From NCBI GenBank assembly GCA_003216035.1, contig QCJM01000002.1, positions 1 to 64,000 of the forward strand: 64,000 nucleotides of DNA, read 5' to 3'. The position numbers and the translations under genes were made by a program. This document shows, in pieces, positions 10,316 to 20,879 of the stretch. The number at the start of each line of letters is the position of its first letter. The first letter of the stretch is position 1. This stretch comes from Prochlorococcus sp. AG-409-B13. GTDB taxonomy: Bacteria > Cyanobacteriota > Cyanobacteriia > PCC-6307 > Cyanobiaceae. The notes beneath the pieces were generated by a model that worked only from the letters and a program-made list of their open reading frames with translations, made no database searches and was not told where the DNA came from.

Positions 10316-11784
10316 GCAATCGCAATCTGTTAGCCAGCCCTTGCTGGGAAGGTCACGACCTTGGCCAAGCACTACCGGACAGTCCGCATGCAGTTTCAGT
10401 TGCTTTACCTCGCTGGAAAGATGTAATTGCATACGAAGAGGAAGACCCTAATTGTCTAAAAGCACTACATGCCATATATCCCCGCTTCGGACTCAACCCT
10501 CTCGTTGCTGAAGTGGCCAAATATGCCCTAGAGCTAAAGGGCTTAACGACAAACAGTGCTTGGCCATATCCAAACAAAGCAACTGCAGAGAAAGCACAAC
10601 ATCACTGTCAACGTGTTGCAGCTAGTGGGGAAACAATCATTAGTGAAGTACTAGGGTTACATTGTCTAATAGCCGATCAAAAGGCCGCCCCTTCTGCAAA
10701 AAAGTTTTGGCAGCACACAGGCCTTGGAGCATCATCTAGGCAAGCTGCAATAGCACTAAAAAAAGAACAGCCACCTACTAATTCAGCAGGCACACTTGCC
10801 CGCAAAAAGATAAGACAAAGGATTGCCAAAATCTATTCCTGTAAAGAAGATCTTGTACAACTTCATCCTTCAGGCATGGCTGCACTTACGACAGCCTTGG
10901 AAGCAATAAAAGAGCTCCTTCCCCAAAGGCCCACACTTCAACTAGGATTCCCATATGTAGATGTTTTGAAACTGCCCCAAGAAATATTCGAAGGTGGCGA
11001 ACTTCTTTTAAACACTCAGCCCAATCTGTTAGCTAAAGAACTCGACAAGAGACAACCATCAGCAATCATTGTGGAATTACCAAGCAACCCAATGTTGCAA
11101 TGCATCGATCTGCCCAGGGTTGCTGAGTTGGCACATGAACGCGGTATTCCAGTTATTGCAGATGACACTATTGGCTCAGCAATAAATATTGACGCCATTC
11201 CTTACGCAGACCTTATTTTTAGTTCTCTCACAAAAAGTTTTGCTGGACGAGGAGACATCCTTGCAGGGTCGCTAGTTATTAGTCCTAATTCTGATTGGAA
11301 GAACGAACTAAAAAGTCTTTTAGCCAATGCAGCTCTAACACCAATCGCGGATGCTGATGCAATTGCCCTTGAAGAAACCAGCAGAGATATAACTACAAGA
11401 ATTCCAACATTAAACAAAGCTTGTTCAAAGCTAAAAAGTCGACTAAAAGAGCATCCGGCTGTCTCAAGAGTTCTCCACCCTGACTCTTGCCCAAATTTCC
11501 AAGCACTGATGCGGCCTGGAGCAGGCCATGGATGCCTACTTTCCTTTGAATTATTCGGAGGTCTAGAAAAAACAAAAAAATTTTATGATGCTTTAAAAGT
11601 ATGTAAAGGGCCTAGTCTTGGTACAAGTTTCACATTGGTCTGCCCATATGTGCTTCTAGCCCACTACAAGGAGCTCAAATGGGCTGAACAATGTGGCGTG
11701 CCTCCTCACCTTTTGAGAGTATCAGTTGGGCTCGAGGATCCATTAATTCTTTGGGAACGTTTTGAAAAAGCTTTGATGGCCTAA
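10312..11784 (+). CDS. Second Cys/Met metabolism PLP-dependent enzyme, cystathionine gamma-synthase-like
   Basis: 'IIVELPSNPMLQCIDLPRVAELAHERGIPVIADDTIGS...SSLTKSFAGRGDILAG'; overlaps preceding gene by 4 nt. Confidence 0.75.
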   Translation: MSNRNLLASPCWEGHDLGQALPDSPHAVSVALPRWKDVIAYEEEDPNCLKALHAIYPRFGLNPLVAEVAKYALELKGLTTNSAWPYPNKATAEKAQHHCQRVAASGETIISEVLGLHCLIADQKAAPSAKKFWQHTGLGASSRQAAIALKKEQPPTNSAGTLARKKIRQRIAKIYSCKEDLVQLHPSGMAALTTALEAIKELLPQRPTLQLGFPYVDVLKLPQEIFEGGELLLNTQPNLLAKELDKRQPSAIIVELPSNPMLQCIDLPRVAELAHERGIPVIADDTIGSAINIDAIPYADLIFSSLTKSFAGRGDILAGSLVISPNSDWKNELKSLLANAALTPIADADAIALEETSRDITTRIPTLNKACSKLKSRLKEHPAVSRVLHPDSCPNFQALMRPGAGHGCLLSFELFGGLEKTKKFYDALKVCKGPSLGTSFTLVCPYVLLAHYKELKWAEQCGVPPHLLRVSVGLEDPLILWERFEKALMA

Positions 11785-11876
11785 AAATAAATAAAACCTA
11801 AATAGTTTCTACATCAACTCAGCAGCGTGCAAGCCGCCTAGATTCCAGCTATTGATAGATCGCTTTACCGTCACGT

Positions 11877-12863
11877 ATGTCACGAATTTACAAAGACAAC
11901 AGCCTTGCAATAGGAAACACTCCTTTAGTGAGACTTCATTCAGTCACCAAAAACGCCAAGGCAACTGTCCTAGCCAAAATCGAAGGGAGGAACCCTGCCT
12001 ACAGCGTCAAGTGCCGAATCGGAGCAAATATGATCTGGGATGCCGAAAAGCGTGGCGTCCTAAACAAATCAAAAACCATTATTGAGCCAACATCTGGGAA
12101 CACTGGAATAGCACTTGCTTTTACAGCAGCAGCCAAGGGATACAAACTCATCCTTACGATGCCGGAATCAATGTCTTTAGAGCGTCGAAGAGTTATGGCT
12201 GTTCTTGGGGCAGAACTAATCCTCACCGAAGCAGCTAAAGGAATGCCAGGGGCAATTGCTAAAGCCAAAGAAATCGCAGATAGTGATCCAAATAAATTTT
12301 TTATGCCAGGGCAATTCGAAAACCCAGCCAATCCAGATATTCACTTCAAAACAACAGGCCCAGAGATTTGGGATGATTGCGATGGAGAGATTGATGTTCT
12401 TGTAGCAGGTGTAGGCACAGGAGGAACAATTACTGGAGTTTCTCGCTACATCAAACAAGAAAAAGGGAAATCAATTCTTTCAGTAGCTGTAGAGCCAACT
12501 CATAGTCCTGTTATTTCTCAAACTATCAACGGACAAGAGATCAAACCTGGGCCCCATAAAATCCAAGGGATTGGCGCTGGATTTATCCCTAAAAACCTTG
12601 ACCTTTCAATTGTCGACAAAGTTGAGCAAGTAACTAATGATGAGTCAATTGAAATGGCTCTTCGATTAGCTCAAGAAGAGGGATTACTTGTTGGCATCTC
12701 CTGCGGAGCTGCTGCTAGTGCGGCGATAAGAATGGCAGAGCAAGAAGAGTTTGCAGGCAAAACAATTGTTGTGATTCTTCCTGACATGGCTGAGCGCTAC
12801 CTTTCCTCAATCATGTTTGAAAAAGTGCCCACAGGGATCATTCAAGACCCTGTAAATGCCTGA
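11877..12863 (+). CDS. cysK: Cysteine synthase A
   Basis: 'IGNTPLVRL', '[12 protein letters not shown]', '[16 protein letters not shown]', '[11 protein letters not shown]'. Confidence 0.95.
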   Translation: MSRIYKDNSLAIGNTPLVRLHSVTKNAKATVLAKIEGRNPAYSVKCRIGANMIWDAEKRGVLNKSKTIIEPTSGNTGIALAFTAAAKGYKLILTMPESMSLERRRVMAVLGAELILTEAAKGMPGAIAKAKEIADSDPNKFFMPGQFENPANPDIHFKTTGPEIWDDCDGEIDVLVAGVGTGGTITGVSRYIKQEKGKSILSVAVEPTHSPVISQTINGQEIKPGPHKIQGIGAGFIPKNLDLSIVDKVEQVTNDESIEMALRLAQEEGLLVGISCGAAASAAIRMAEQEEFAGKTIVVILPDMAERYLSSIMFEKVPTGIIQDPVNA

Positions 12864-13999
12864 ACCCTGGCTTCTGGAAGAACCACCTCTGGTGCAATCC
12901 ACATAGCATCACCATAAGAAAAGAAACGATACTGGCGCTCAATTGCTTCTGAATAGAGGGCCAGTAGACGTTTACGACCAATAAGTGCACTAACAAGCAT
13001 TAAAAGAGAACTTTTTGGCAAATGAAAATTTGTTAGCAATCCTTCCACTACTCCAAACCTATAGCCTGGTTTGATCACCAGATCCACCATTCCTCTAAAT
13101 GGTTTCAGACATCCTCCACAAGACAACCAAGCCCCTTCTAGAGCCCTGACACTTGTTGTGCCAACAGCTATAACCCTCCCACCACGAAGTCGACATTCTT
13201 CAACTGCTTTTATTGCATCGTCGCGAATCTCTACCCACTCACTATGAAGTATCAAATTCGAAAGGTCTTCATTTTCAACAGGCCTAAAAGTTCCTAAGCC
13301 AACATGCAAAGTCACCGTTGTAAATACAACTCCTATATTTTTCAACCTTTCCAATAGCTCATCGCTGAGATGTAAGCCAGCCGTAGGAGCAGCAATTGCT
13401 CCAGGCCTTAAGGCATAACGAGTCTGATATCTATTTGCATCGTTTGGGTCATGTCGATCTATATAAGGAGGTAAAGGAACCTCACCAAATCGTTCCAAAA
13501 GTTCCTCTATTTGCTCTCTATCGGAATAACAAGAAGGGAACTGGACAATGCGTCCTCCACTGCTCAGGTCCTTTTCAATTACTGTTAAAGCAATTGGTTC
13601 CTGGTCAAGTGCTTCAAGCCATAAATGGTCACCAGGCCTCATGCGCTTAGCTGGTCGTGCAAGACATAGCCACATTCCATCACCACAAGGTTCAAGCAAC
13701 AAAAGCTCAGCATTACCTCCTCCTGCAAGGCGTACTCGCAAACGAGCCTTAAGGACTCGAGTATCGTTTAAAACCAACAAATCTCCAGAACGCAACTCTT
13801 GCTGCCAGTCCCATACATTCACATGCCTTGAAGCTGAAAGCTGACCTCTTGCTAACTCCACAATCAATAGTCGAGCAGCATGGCGTGGCTCTAAAGGCGT
13901 TTGAGCTATGAGCTGAGAATCAAGCGCATAGTCGTAAGAGCTGAGCAAAAAATCTCTAGAGTCCAACATCCCAGGAAGACTTAAGTCTTGATGAAGCAA
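12842..13999 (-). CDS. queA: tRNA preQ1(34) S-adenosylmethionine ribosyltransferase-isomerase
   Basis: '[16 protein letters not shown]', '[22 protein letters not shown]', '[12 protein letters not shown]', '[17 protein letters not shown]'. Confidence 0.95.
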   Translation of the reverse strand: MLHQDLSLPGMLDSRDFLLSSYDYALDSQLIAQTPLEPRHAARLLIVELARGQLSASRHVNVWDWQQELRSGDLLVLNDTRVLKARLRVRLAGGGNAELLLLEPCGDGMWLCLARPAKRMRPGDHLWLEALDQEPIALTVIEKDLSSGGRIVQFPSCYSDREQIEELLERFGEVPLPPYIDRHDPNDANRYQTRYALRPGAIAAPTAGLHLSDELLERLKNIGVVFTTVTLHVGLGTFRPVENEDLSNLILHSEWVEIRDDAIKAVEECRLRGGRVIAVGTTSVRALEGAWLSCGGCLKPFRGMVDLVIKPGYRFGVVEGLLTNFHLPKSSLLMLVSALIGRKRLLALYSEAIERQYRFFSYGDAMWIAPEVVLPEARVQAFTGS

Positions 14000-14037
14000 A
14001 AAAGAATTAAAGAGAAATCAAATCTAAATAAATCCCT

Positions 14038-15426
14038 TTAAGAAGAAAGACTTTGCGGGTTGTTTTCTATCAGGTTGGCCAAGTCTTTAAGAAATGCAGC
14101 TCCATCCGCACCATAGACAACTCTATGGTCCGCAGTGAGATTGACCTGCATTTGTTTTTTAACTGCTATAGAACCATCTTTACAAGCAACAACACTCGGC
14201 TGAGATGACGCAACCGCTAAAATTGCTCCCGTTCCTGGAGGAAGAATTGCATCAAAGCGATCTACCCCAAACATTCCCAGATTTGAGAGAGTAAATGTAC
14301 CAGTACTATATTCATTAGGCTGAAGCTGCTTACTACGAGAACGCTTAACCAGGTCAGCCCATTGGCGGGATAACTCATACAATCCTGTTGTGTTTGCATT
14401 CTGAAGAACAGGAGTGATAAGTCCTCCATCTTCCATAGCAACAGCGACTGCCACATTGACTTGGGCAGGATAAGCCATTCCTTTAGCATTCCATGCAGCA
14501 TTTACCTGAGGATGGCGTGCCAAGGTTACACCGATCGCTTTAGCCAATAAGGCAGTCATGGTAACGCCATTAGGCTTTACTTGTTTATAGAAGCTATCTA
14601 ATTTATCGGTGATTATTGTATAACCAACCCTGAAACAGGGTACAGACAAACTAGTCTCCATATTGCGATTAACCGCTTGCTGGAGGGTGTTAAAAGAAAT
14701 CGTTTCTCCAGGTTTACCAAAACTATTCCCAGCCAAAGACTTGGCTTCACTGACCCCACTTCCTGAGGCCGACGAATCGACAACTATGGGCTTCTTGACT
14801 TGAAGGCCTGCAGGAGCATTACTTTCAGCAACCCAAGGGATTGAAATGGGCTGACCAGTAGCTTGTTGCACGTCATCGGCCTGTATACGGCCATGTGGAC
14901 CAGTGCCCCTTACCGTGGCCAAATCAACACCTTTCTGTTTCGCGAGTTTTTTAGCCCTAGGTGAAGCAATTATTCTTCCATCATTCACAACAACTGAGGC
15001 CTTATTAGTAGCTGTTAATTGTGAGAAAGAAGGAACAGAGGCTTGGGTAGGTTCATTAACAGGACTAGTTTTTTGAGCAGCCTCTGCAGTTGCTGCCTCT
15101 TTCAGTGAAGGGTTAGGAGTCGAGGCCTCTGCGACAGAGGAAGGAGCCACAGGAGCTTTAGCCTGAACAGCCGCTATTTCTTCTTTACTCTCAACTATCA
15201 AGCCAATCGTTTCTCCAACTGGAGCAGTACTACCAGCTGGCATCAATACTGCTGCCAGGAAACCATCCTGAAAGGATTCCACATCCATATCAGCTTTATC
15301 AGACTCGACTACGAGAACTGACTCTCCTCGTCCAACCTTGTCTCCTGGCTGTTTTAGCCACTCAACAATTTTGCCCTCCGTCATCGTGGAGCTAAGGGCA
15401 GGCATAAAAATGTCATGAGTTGCCAA
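14038..15426 (-). CDS. pdhC: Dihydrolipoamide acetyltransferase (pyruvate dehydrogenase E2)
   Basis: Lipoyl domain 'VVESDKADMDVESFQDG', E3-binding domain, catalytic 'LTADHRVVYGADGA'. Confidence 0.93.
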   Translation of the reverse strand: MATHDIFMPALSSTMTEGKIVEWLKQPGDKVGRGESVLVVESDKADMDVESFQDGFLAAVLMPAGSTAPVGETIGLIVESKEEIAAVQAKAPVAPSSVAEASTPNPSLKEAATAEAAQKTSPVNEPTQASVPSFSQLTATNKASVVVNDGRIIASPRAKKLAKQKGVDLATVRGTGPHGRIQADDVQQATGQPISIPWVAESNAPAGLQVKKPIVVDSSASGSGVSEAKSLAGNSFGKPGETISFNTLQQAVNRNMETSLSVPCFRVGYTIITDKLDSFYKQVKPNGVTMTALLAKAIGVTLARHPQVNAAWNAKGMAYPAQVNVAVAVAMEDGGLITPVLQNANTTGLYELSRQWADLVKRSRSKQLQPNEYSTGTFTLSNLGMFGVDRFDAILPPGTGAILAVASSQPSVVACKDGSIAVKKQMQVNLTADHRVVYGADGAAFLKDLANLIENNPQSLSS

Positions 15427-15499
15427 TAACTTTTCCCCAATCGACTTTAATCAAACAATTTTAGAGACAGACTGAACCAAGGAAGCAATAAAGTTGGAA

Positions 15500-15943
15500 T
15501 TAATCCTGCTCAATGGACTGTACAACTCCATCCTTAACAACCACAGCGACCTGCATCTTGCTCACCAAGTTGTCACCAACCCTCAAATCACAAAAACTTT
15601 CAATCTGTCCTTGTTCCACAATTTGATCCATCTCTAGCTCTCTCACTTGAGCCTGTTGCTGCAACAAGTTTCGTTTCTGTTCCTCAAGCTCAGCTCTTTT
15701 GGCTGCGACTTGCTGCTGCACTTGGGCAACCTGTTCTTGCACCCTAGGGTCTAAAGGATTAGCACTCTGACTACGCACGTCATTCACCACCTGCTGCCCT
15801 TCTTGCTCTAATTGTGCCAATTGTTGATCTGTCGTCGAAATAGCATTACTCAACTCTCTCTCAGCCTCCTCCTTCCAAGCAGGAGTTACAACAGCGCGAA
15901 TTGTGATATTTCGCTTGATCGACAAAGAAGTCACTTCTGACAT
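15500..15943 (-). CDS. YlqD-like coiled-coil protein
   Basis: Gln/Glu-rich coiled coil with C-terminal 'VGDNLVSKMQVAVVVKDGVVQSIEQ'. Confidence 0.6.
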   Translation of the reverse strand: MSEVTSLSIKRNITIRAVVTPAWKEEAERELSNAISTTDQQLAQLEQEGQQVVNDVRSQSANPLDPRVQEQVAQVQQQVAAKRAELEEQKRNLLQQQAQVRELEMDQIVEQGQIESFCDLRVGDNLVSKMQVAVVVKDGVVQSIEQD

Positions 15944-16015
15944 GGGACAAATTAATAAGGACCAACCCTCTCAGGCAGCAGCGTTAAGGTCAACCAAATT
16001 GATCACCTCCTGATA

Positions 16016-18040
16016 TCAACGGCTATAAATTGATGCTATGGCTTCTGCATCACGTGCAGAAATATTCTCACGACGCTGTTTCAGAGTCTGAGTCAACAAT
16101 CCATTCTCAATTGTAAAAGGATCTACTAACGCAACTCCCACAACTCGTTCATCTGGTCGAGAACTTGGTCTAGACGCAAGCAAGAAATTGATTTCTTTTC
16201 GCAAAAGTCTCCTTAAATTTTGATCCCCAGGAGAACCACCCAAATCACGAGGTAAAGAAACACCTTGTTGGTTAGCCCATGACATCATCTCGTCAAGTCT
16301 TGGAACCAACAATGCTCCTAATTGTTTTTTGTCTTGCCCTACCAACATCACCTGCTCTAATAGTGGACTAGCCACCAGTACTTCTTCTAGAGGACCAGGT
16401 TCAATATTTTCTCCATTACTTAAAACAATCGTGTCCTTAGCACGGCCAGTCAGCACTAGCGAACCATCAGGAAGAAGCATTCCTATGTCACCTGTGTCAA
16501 ACCATCCTTGAGCATCTAAAACTTTCGCAGTCGCTTCAGGATTACCAAGGTAGCCAGACATAACCTGAGGCCCACGAACCAAGACAAGTCCACGCTGGCG
16601 AAAATTCTTTGGCGACCCAGTTTCAGGATCCACTATCCGAAACTCAGTTTCGGGAAGCGGAGACCCCGAGCTACCCCGAATATTTCTCCAAGGTCTTCTA
16701 CAACTAACAACTGGACTTGTCTCTGTCAGGCCATAACCCACTAAAAGTTCTATCCCTAAGGACTCAAAAAAAACATCCACATGGGGAGCAATTGCGCCTC
16801 CTCCATTAATAGGGAAGCGCAATTGCCCCCCACAAAGCTTATCCAAAACTTTTGGCCAAAGAATCGCAGATGCCAATGCATGCATAGGCCAACGAAAACC
16901 TGCTTCAAAAACAGCCAATAATCGGCGAGTAGGGACTACATAATCGACTAAAAGCCCCCTAGCAGTTCTCAATGCCAATTTGTAAGAACCACTATTAGAG
17001 ATTGCCGCTTTTATTACGGTCTTACGAGTTGAAGACATGCCTTTTACTGCTTCATCAAAGCCAGATTGCACAGCCTCCCAAAGTCTTGGAACAGTTGCCA
17101 TAACGATCGGGCGCACCCTGGGGAGGTCTTGCTTGAGGTGTTTGATTGTGGTGTAACTCTGAGTGCACGCACATGAAAAGAAGTAATACTCAGCACTCCT
17201 TTCATATGCATGCCAGATAGGCAAAACACTTAGTACAGGAGACCCAGGCGCAGGGTTAGCGACACAAGACAGGGATCTCATCTGATGCAACAAATTAGCG
17301 TGAGTCAGAGGCACTCCCTTAGGTTTCCCAGTCGTCCCAGAGGTATAGAGAATAGTGGCTCCAGAAGATTGAGCAGATTTTGCGCATCGAGCCTTCCCCA
17401 TGGATGATTCAAGCTGTCCTCCAACTCCTAAAGACATAAAGTTGTCCCATCCCAAAACATCTCCTTGAGGCTCACCTTCCAATTGCACAACAAACTTGAG
17501 GCGAGCTCGTTGCTCCTTTGTTAGAGAAAGTTTTTCCCACAATTCAGCTGTCTGAATAACAAGTCCAACTGCCTGAGAATCTTCAAGGATGTAACGAAGC
17601 TCATCTACTGGAGCAGAAGCCCCTCGGACTGCATCTAAAGCATCTAGTCGCATTAGGCCTTGATCAATTATTAGCCATCTGGGACTATTTTCTGCAAATA
17701 GAGCAACCACGTCTTCTCTTCCTATACCAAAACTGCGAAAAGCAGCTGCAGCAAGACCTATTCGTTTAGCCAACTCGAAATAACTAAAGGTCTCAGGATG
17801 CGCCGCATGAGGCGCATCTACCGCAATAACCTGACCATGATTTTTTGACAACCAATCCCAAATTTGATCTACACGTCCAAATCCTGCGAGATGTGCATGA
17901 GAAGCCAAAGCATCTTGTTCTCGCTTGGTAGGCCTCCAGAAGGCTCTAGCTCCAACAAAAGAATTCTTTTCATCAAAATCTTTAGAAATGTTCAATTTTC
18001 CTCCCGAAAAAGTTCTAAAAACAAAACACCATCCAAGCAA
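16016..18040 (-). CDS. AMP-binding long-chain acyl-CoA/acyl-ACP synthetase
   Basis: 'ATILYTSGTTGKPKGVPLTHANLL', 'GYGLTETSPVVSCR', 'GWFDTGDIGMLLPDGSLVLTGRAKDTIVLSNGENIEP'. Confidence 0.92.
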   Translation of the reverse strand: MLGWCFVFRTFSGGKLNISKDFDEKNSFVGARAFWRPTKREQDALASHAHLAGFGRVDQIWDWLSKNHGQVIAVDAPHAAHPETFSYFELAKRIGLAAAAFRSFGIGREDVVALFAENSPRWLIIDQGLMRLDALDAVRGASAPVDELRYILEDSQAVGLVIQTAELWEKLSLTKEQRARLKFVVQLEGEPQGDVLGWDNFMSLGVGGQLESSMGKARCAKSAQSSGATILYTSGTTGKPKGVPLTHANLLHQMRSLSCVANPAPGSPVLSVLPIWHAYERSAEYYFFSCACTQSYTTIKHLKQDLPRVRPIVMATVPRLWEAVQSGFDEAVKGMSSTRKTVIKAAISNSGSYKLALRTARGLLVDYVVPTRRLLAVFEAGFRWPMHALASAILWPKVLDKLCGGQLRFPINGGGAIAPHVDVFFESLGIELLVGYGLTETSPVVSCRRPWRNIRGSSGSPLPETEFRIVDPETGSPKNFRQRGLVLVRGPQVMSGYLGNPEATAKVLDAQGWFDTGDIGMLLPDGSLVLTGRAKDTIVLSNGENIEPGPLEEVLVASPLLEQVMLVGQDKKQLGALLVPRLDEMMSWANQQGVSLPRDLGGSPGDQNLRRLLRKEINFLLASRPSSRPDERVVGVALVDPFTIENGLLTQTLKQRRENISARDAEAIASIYSR

Positions 18041-18055
18041 TTATGCAGCTTTAGC

Positions 18056-18796
18056 TTAAGAAGTTTCATAGCTTTCTGAACTATTACTTATAAGGTCAAA
18101 CCTTTCACACAAGCACCTTCTTACAAGAGGCTGTACATCTGCGACGGTAATACCAGGAAGCCAATTACTCAGGTTCTCTACAGGTTTCCCTTTTAGTCCG
18201 CAAGGGACTATTTCATCAAAACCCGCCAAATCACAATCCACATTTAGAGCAAAACCATGCTGAGTTATCCAACGACGACAACCCACACCAATTGCTGCCA
18301 CTTTGCGCCCCTGAACCCATATCCCTGTAAATCCTGGGATGCGCTGACCGTCTAATCCCAGAACCCTTAGGGCATCAATAAGCACTTCTTCAAGTTGGCG
18401 TAAATACCAATTTAGATCTTTCTTATAATGACGAAGATCCAATACCGGATAAACCACTAACTGGCCAGGCAAGTGGTGAGTAACCTCTCCACCACGATCA
18501 ATGCGAAACAACTCAGAAGGTGAACCTCCTTTATCAAATAAAACATTTGATAAACTTGCTCCTCGGCCAAGGGTGTAACAACTTGAATGCTGAAGTAGCC
18601 AAACAGCTTGAGAAGATAAAGCCTTTGAAAGAAGGCTTCTTTGCCAGTCTTGCTGCCATTTCCACGCAAGTTGAAACGGCACCAAATCTTTTGGCTCAAA
18701 AATAAATGTCGTTGGGGACTTTGCCAATACAGATGGCGTAACTACCTTTGCGATATCTACTGACACCGTAGGGATGCTATGAAACTGCTGATTCAT
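18056..18796 (-). CDS. lipB: Octanoyltransferase (start may be internal to ORF)
   Basis: 'LQHSSCYTLGRGAS', 'RGGEVTHHLPGQLVVYPVLDL', 'GFALNVDCDLAGFDEIVPCG'. Confidence 0.9.
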   Translation of the reverse strand: MNQQFHSIPTVSVDIAKVVTPSVLAKSPTTFIFEPKDLVPFQLAWKWQQDWQRSLLSKALSSQAVWLLQHSSCYTLGRGASLSNVLFDKGGSPSELFRIDRGGEVTHHLPGQLVVYPVLDLRHYKKDLNWYLRQLEEVLIDALRVLGLDGQRIPGFTGIWVQGRKVAAIGVGCRRWITQHGFALNVDCDLAGFDEIVPCGLKGKPVENLSNWLPGITVADVQPLVRRCLCERFDLISNSSESYETS

Positions 18797-19366
18797 GGTC
18801 GCAATCTTGAGCTGACTCCCGCACTACGTGATTACACGCAATCAAAGCTTGAGAAAGCTATTCATCATTTTGAAGATATGGTGAAAGAAGCTGATGTTCA
18901 CCTATCAGTTGCTAGGAACCCACGTGTTCCAGAACAAACAGCTGAGGTCACCGTTTATGCTAATGGGACTGTAATCAGAGCTCAAGAAAGAAGTGAGAAT
19001 TTATATGCAAGTATTGATCTTGTCGCAAGCAAACTTACGCGTCAATTAAGAAAGTTCAAAGAACGCCATACTAATCATCATCATAGTCATGGGCATAGTG
19101 CATCTACTACCCCAACCACCGAAGAAGTTATTCTTGACAACTCAATTGATCATTCCCTGATTAAAGGGAAAGAAGCACATCTCCCTGATCCTGGAGTTAG
19201 GCGCAAATATTTCCACATGACGCCTATGAATATCGATGAAGCAAGGCATCAACTTGACCTCATCGACCATGACTTTTATTTGTTTCGTGAAAAAGATAGT
19301 GGGGAATTACAAGTGATATACCGTAGAAATCATGGAGGCTATGGGGTCATCCAATCTAAGAATTGA
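18779..19366 (+). CDS. hpf: Ribosome hibernation promoting factor, long form (LrtA)
   Basis: 'MKLLIHGRNLELTPALRDYTQSKLEKAIHHF' and C-terminal 'MTPMNIDEARHQLDLIDHDFYLFR...GVIQ'. Confidence 0.93.
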   Translation: MKLLIHGRNLELTPALRDYTQSKLEKAIHHFEDMVKEADVHLSVARNPRVPEQTAEVTVYANGTVIRAQERSENLYASIDLVASKLTRQLRKFKERHTNHHHSHGHSASTTPTTEEVILDNSIDHSLIKGKEAHLPDPGVRRKYFHMTPMNIDEARHQLDLIDHDFYLFREKDSGELQVIYRRNHGGYGVIQSKN

Positions 19367-19378
19367 GCTCTATTCCCC

Positions 19379-20068
19379 ATGCAAAGTTCGCTCCCTAAGG
19401 TCGAATTGCCAGAAATTGCGACTCTTATTCATCAAGCAGTCTTAGACCCTCACATCAATGAAGAAGCCATAAAGACTGCTTGCGACGCATCGCTGCACTT
19501 TAGTTTTGCAGGGCTATGCACCAACCTCATTCACCTTGAACAAGCACGTAATCGCCTAGGTCCTCCAGGTACAACCAAGCTTATTGCAGCGATCTCTTTC
19601 CCATTTGGAACAACCCCAATTTCCATAAAGAAAATTGAAGCTGAGTGGGCAGCGGAAAAAGGTGCTGAAGAATTAGATGTAGTTCCAAATTTCTTTGCTC
19701 TCAATCAAGGCAAAGCAGAGATTTTCTCCGAAGAATTAGCTCTTCTATGCAATCTCGGGTTACCAGTCAGAGCAATCCTGAACATCTCTTATCTAAACCC
19801 AGAAAAACTAAACTTGGCTATAGAAGCAGCTATCGATGCAGGAGTAAGTGGGCTTCAAACCAGCAATGGCTTTGGACCTGCAGTTACTGCAACTGATATT
19901 CAACAAATCAGAAAATTAACTCGTGGGCGCTGCAGCATAAAAGCTACTGGAGGGATAAAAAATCTAAATCAAGCCATAGAACTATTAATTGCGGGAGCCA
20001 CTGAGCTTGGGACAAGTATGGGAACAAGCCTAATGAAAGATCTTCGCAGCAAGCAAAGTGAATTCTGA
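19379..20068 (+). CDS. deoC: Deoxyribose-phosphate aldolase
   Basis: 'AAISFPFGTTPISIKKIEAEWAAEKGAEELDVVPNF', 'IKATGGIKN'. Confidence 0.92.
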   Translation: MQSSLPKVELPEIATLIHQAVLDPHINEEAIKTACDASLHFSFAGLCTNLIHLEQARNRLGPPGTTKLIAAISFPFGTTPISIKKIEAEWAAEKGAEELDVVPNFFALNQGKAEIFSEELALLCNLGLPVRAILNISYLNPEKLNLAIEAAIDAGVSGLQTSNGFGPAVTATDIQQIRKLTRGRCSIKATGGIKNLNQAIELLIAGATELGTSMGTSLMKDLRSKQSEF

Positions 20069-20861
20069 GAAACGAATAGAAGGCCTTTGCCTAAAGACTA
20101 GTCCACTCGGAGAAAAGGATCGCCTTATAACCATTCTTAGCGATCAAGAGGGCATCTCTCGTTTTGCAGTACCAGGAGCAAGACGACCTGGCAGCAAACT
20201 TGCAGCAGCGACCCCTCTAACCTTTCTAAAGCTTCAAGTTGGAGGGAAATCAGCTCTCCAAACGGTTCGCCAACTCAGGGTGCTTCACAGCTTCAGCAAA
20301 CTAGGAGAACACCTAGAAATCCTTTCAGCAGCTCAGGCTCTTTCTGAATTAACAATGCTTTTAGTGGCCGGCCATGACCCTCTTCCTGGGATGCTAAGTA
20401 CAGTATTGATTCACCTTGAACGCCTCGAAGAGCTGAGCGAAGAAGTTCCAATTAACCCTTTAAAAACCTTGGCTAGAAGCGTTCAATTCTGCATACATCT
20501 ACTTGCTTTAGGAGGATATAGCCTCCCTGTTCAAAAATGTTGTCGGAGCGGGACGCCACTAGAACCACCAATTGGGGAATGGAACTGGCGCTGCAGTCTC
20601 ATTCCTGATGAGGGATTCGCTATCGGCTCACTACCTTATGCAGACATTCAACTGAACCCATCAGAGTTGGCCCTTCTGCAGCGACTATTAAGACCAAATC
20701 TTCCAAATCGCTCCAATGGAGAGCTAATGGGGCCTAAAGAAGTATGGCTTCGCCTACTAACAGTGGTGGAATGCTGGATCAGCAATCATCTGCCTAAAAA
20801 AGTTCATGCCCTTTCAATGTTGCGTGAAATCCTGATCCCATTATTTGATGAGGGAGCATAA
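20058..20861 (+). CDS. recO: DNA repair protein RecO
   Basis: 'IEGLCLKTSPLGEKDRLITILSDQEGISRFAVPGARRPGSKLAAATPLTFLKLQV'; GTG start overlapping deoC. Confidence 0.88.
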   Translation: MNSEKRIEGLCLKTSPLGEKDRLITILSDQEGISRFAVPGARRPGSKLAAATPLTFLKLQVGGKSALQTVRQLRVLHSFSKLGEHLEILSAAQALSELTMLLVAGHDPLPGMLSTVLIHLERLEELSEEVPINPLKTLARSVQFCIHLLALGGYSLPVQKCCRSGTPLEPPIGEWNWRCSLIPDEGFAIGSLPYADIQLNPSELALLQRLLRPNLPNRSNGELMGPKEVWLRLLTVVECWISNHLPKKVHALSMLREILIPLFDEGA

Positions 20862-20879
20862 AAAGATGCTAAAAGATTC

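Noticed and set aside
12216-12458. Minus-strand ORF inside cysK
   Set aside because: Antisense reading of a clear cysK; one of many such shadow ORFs.
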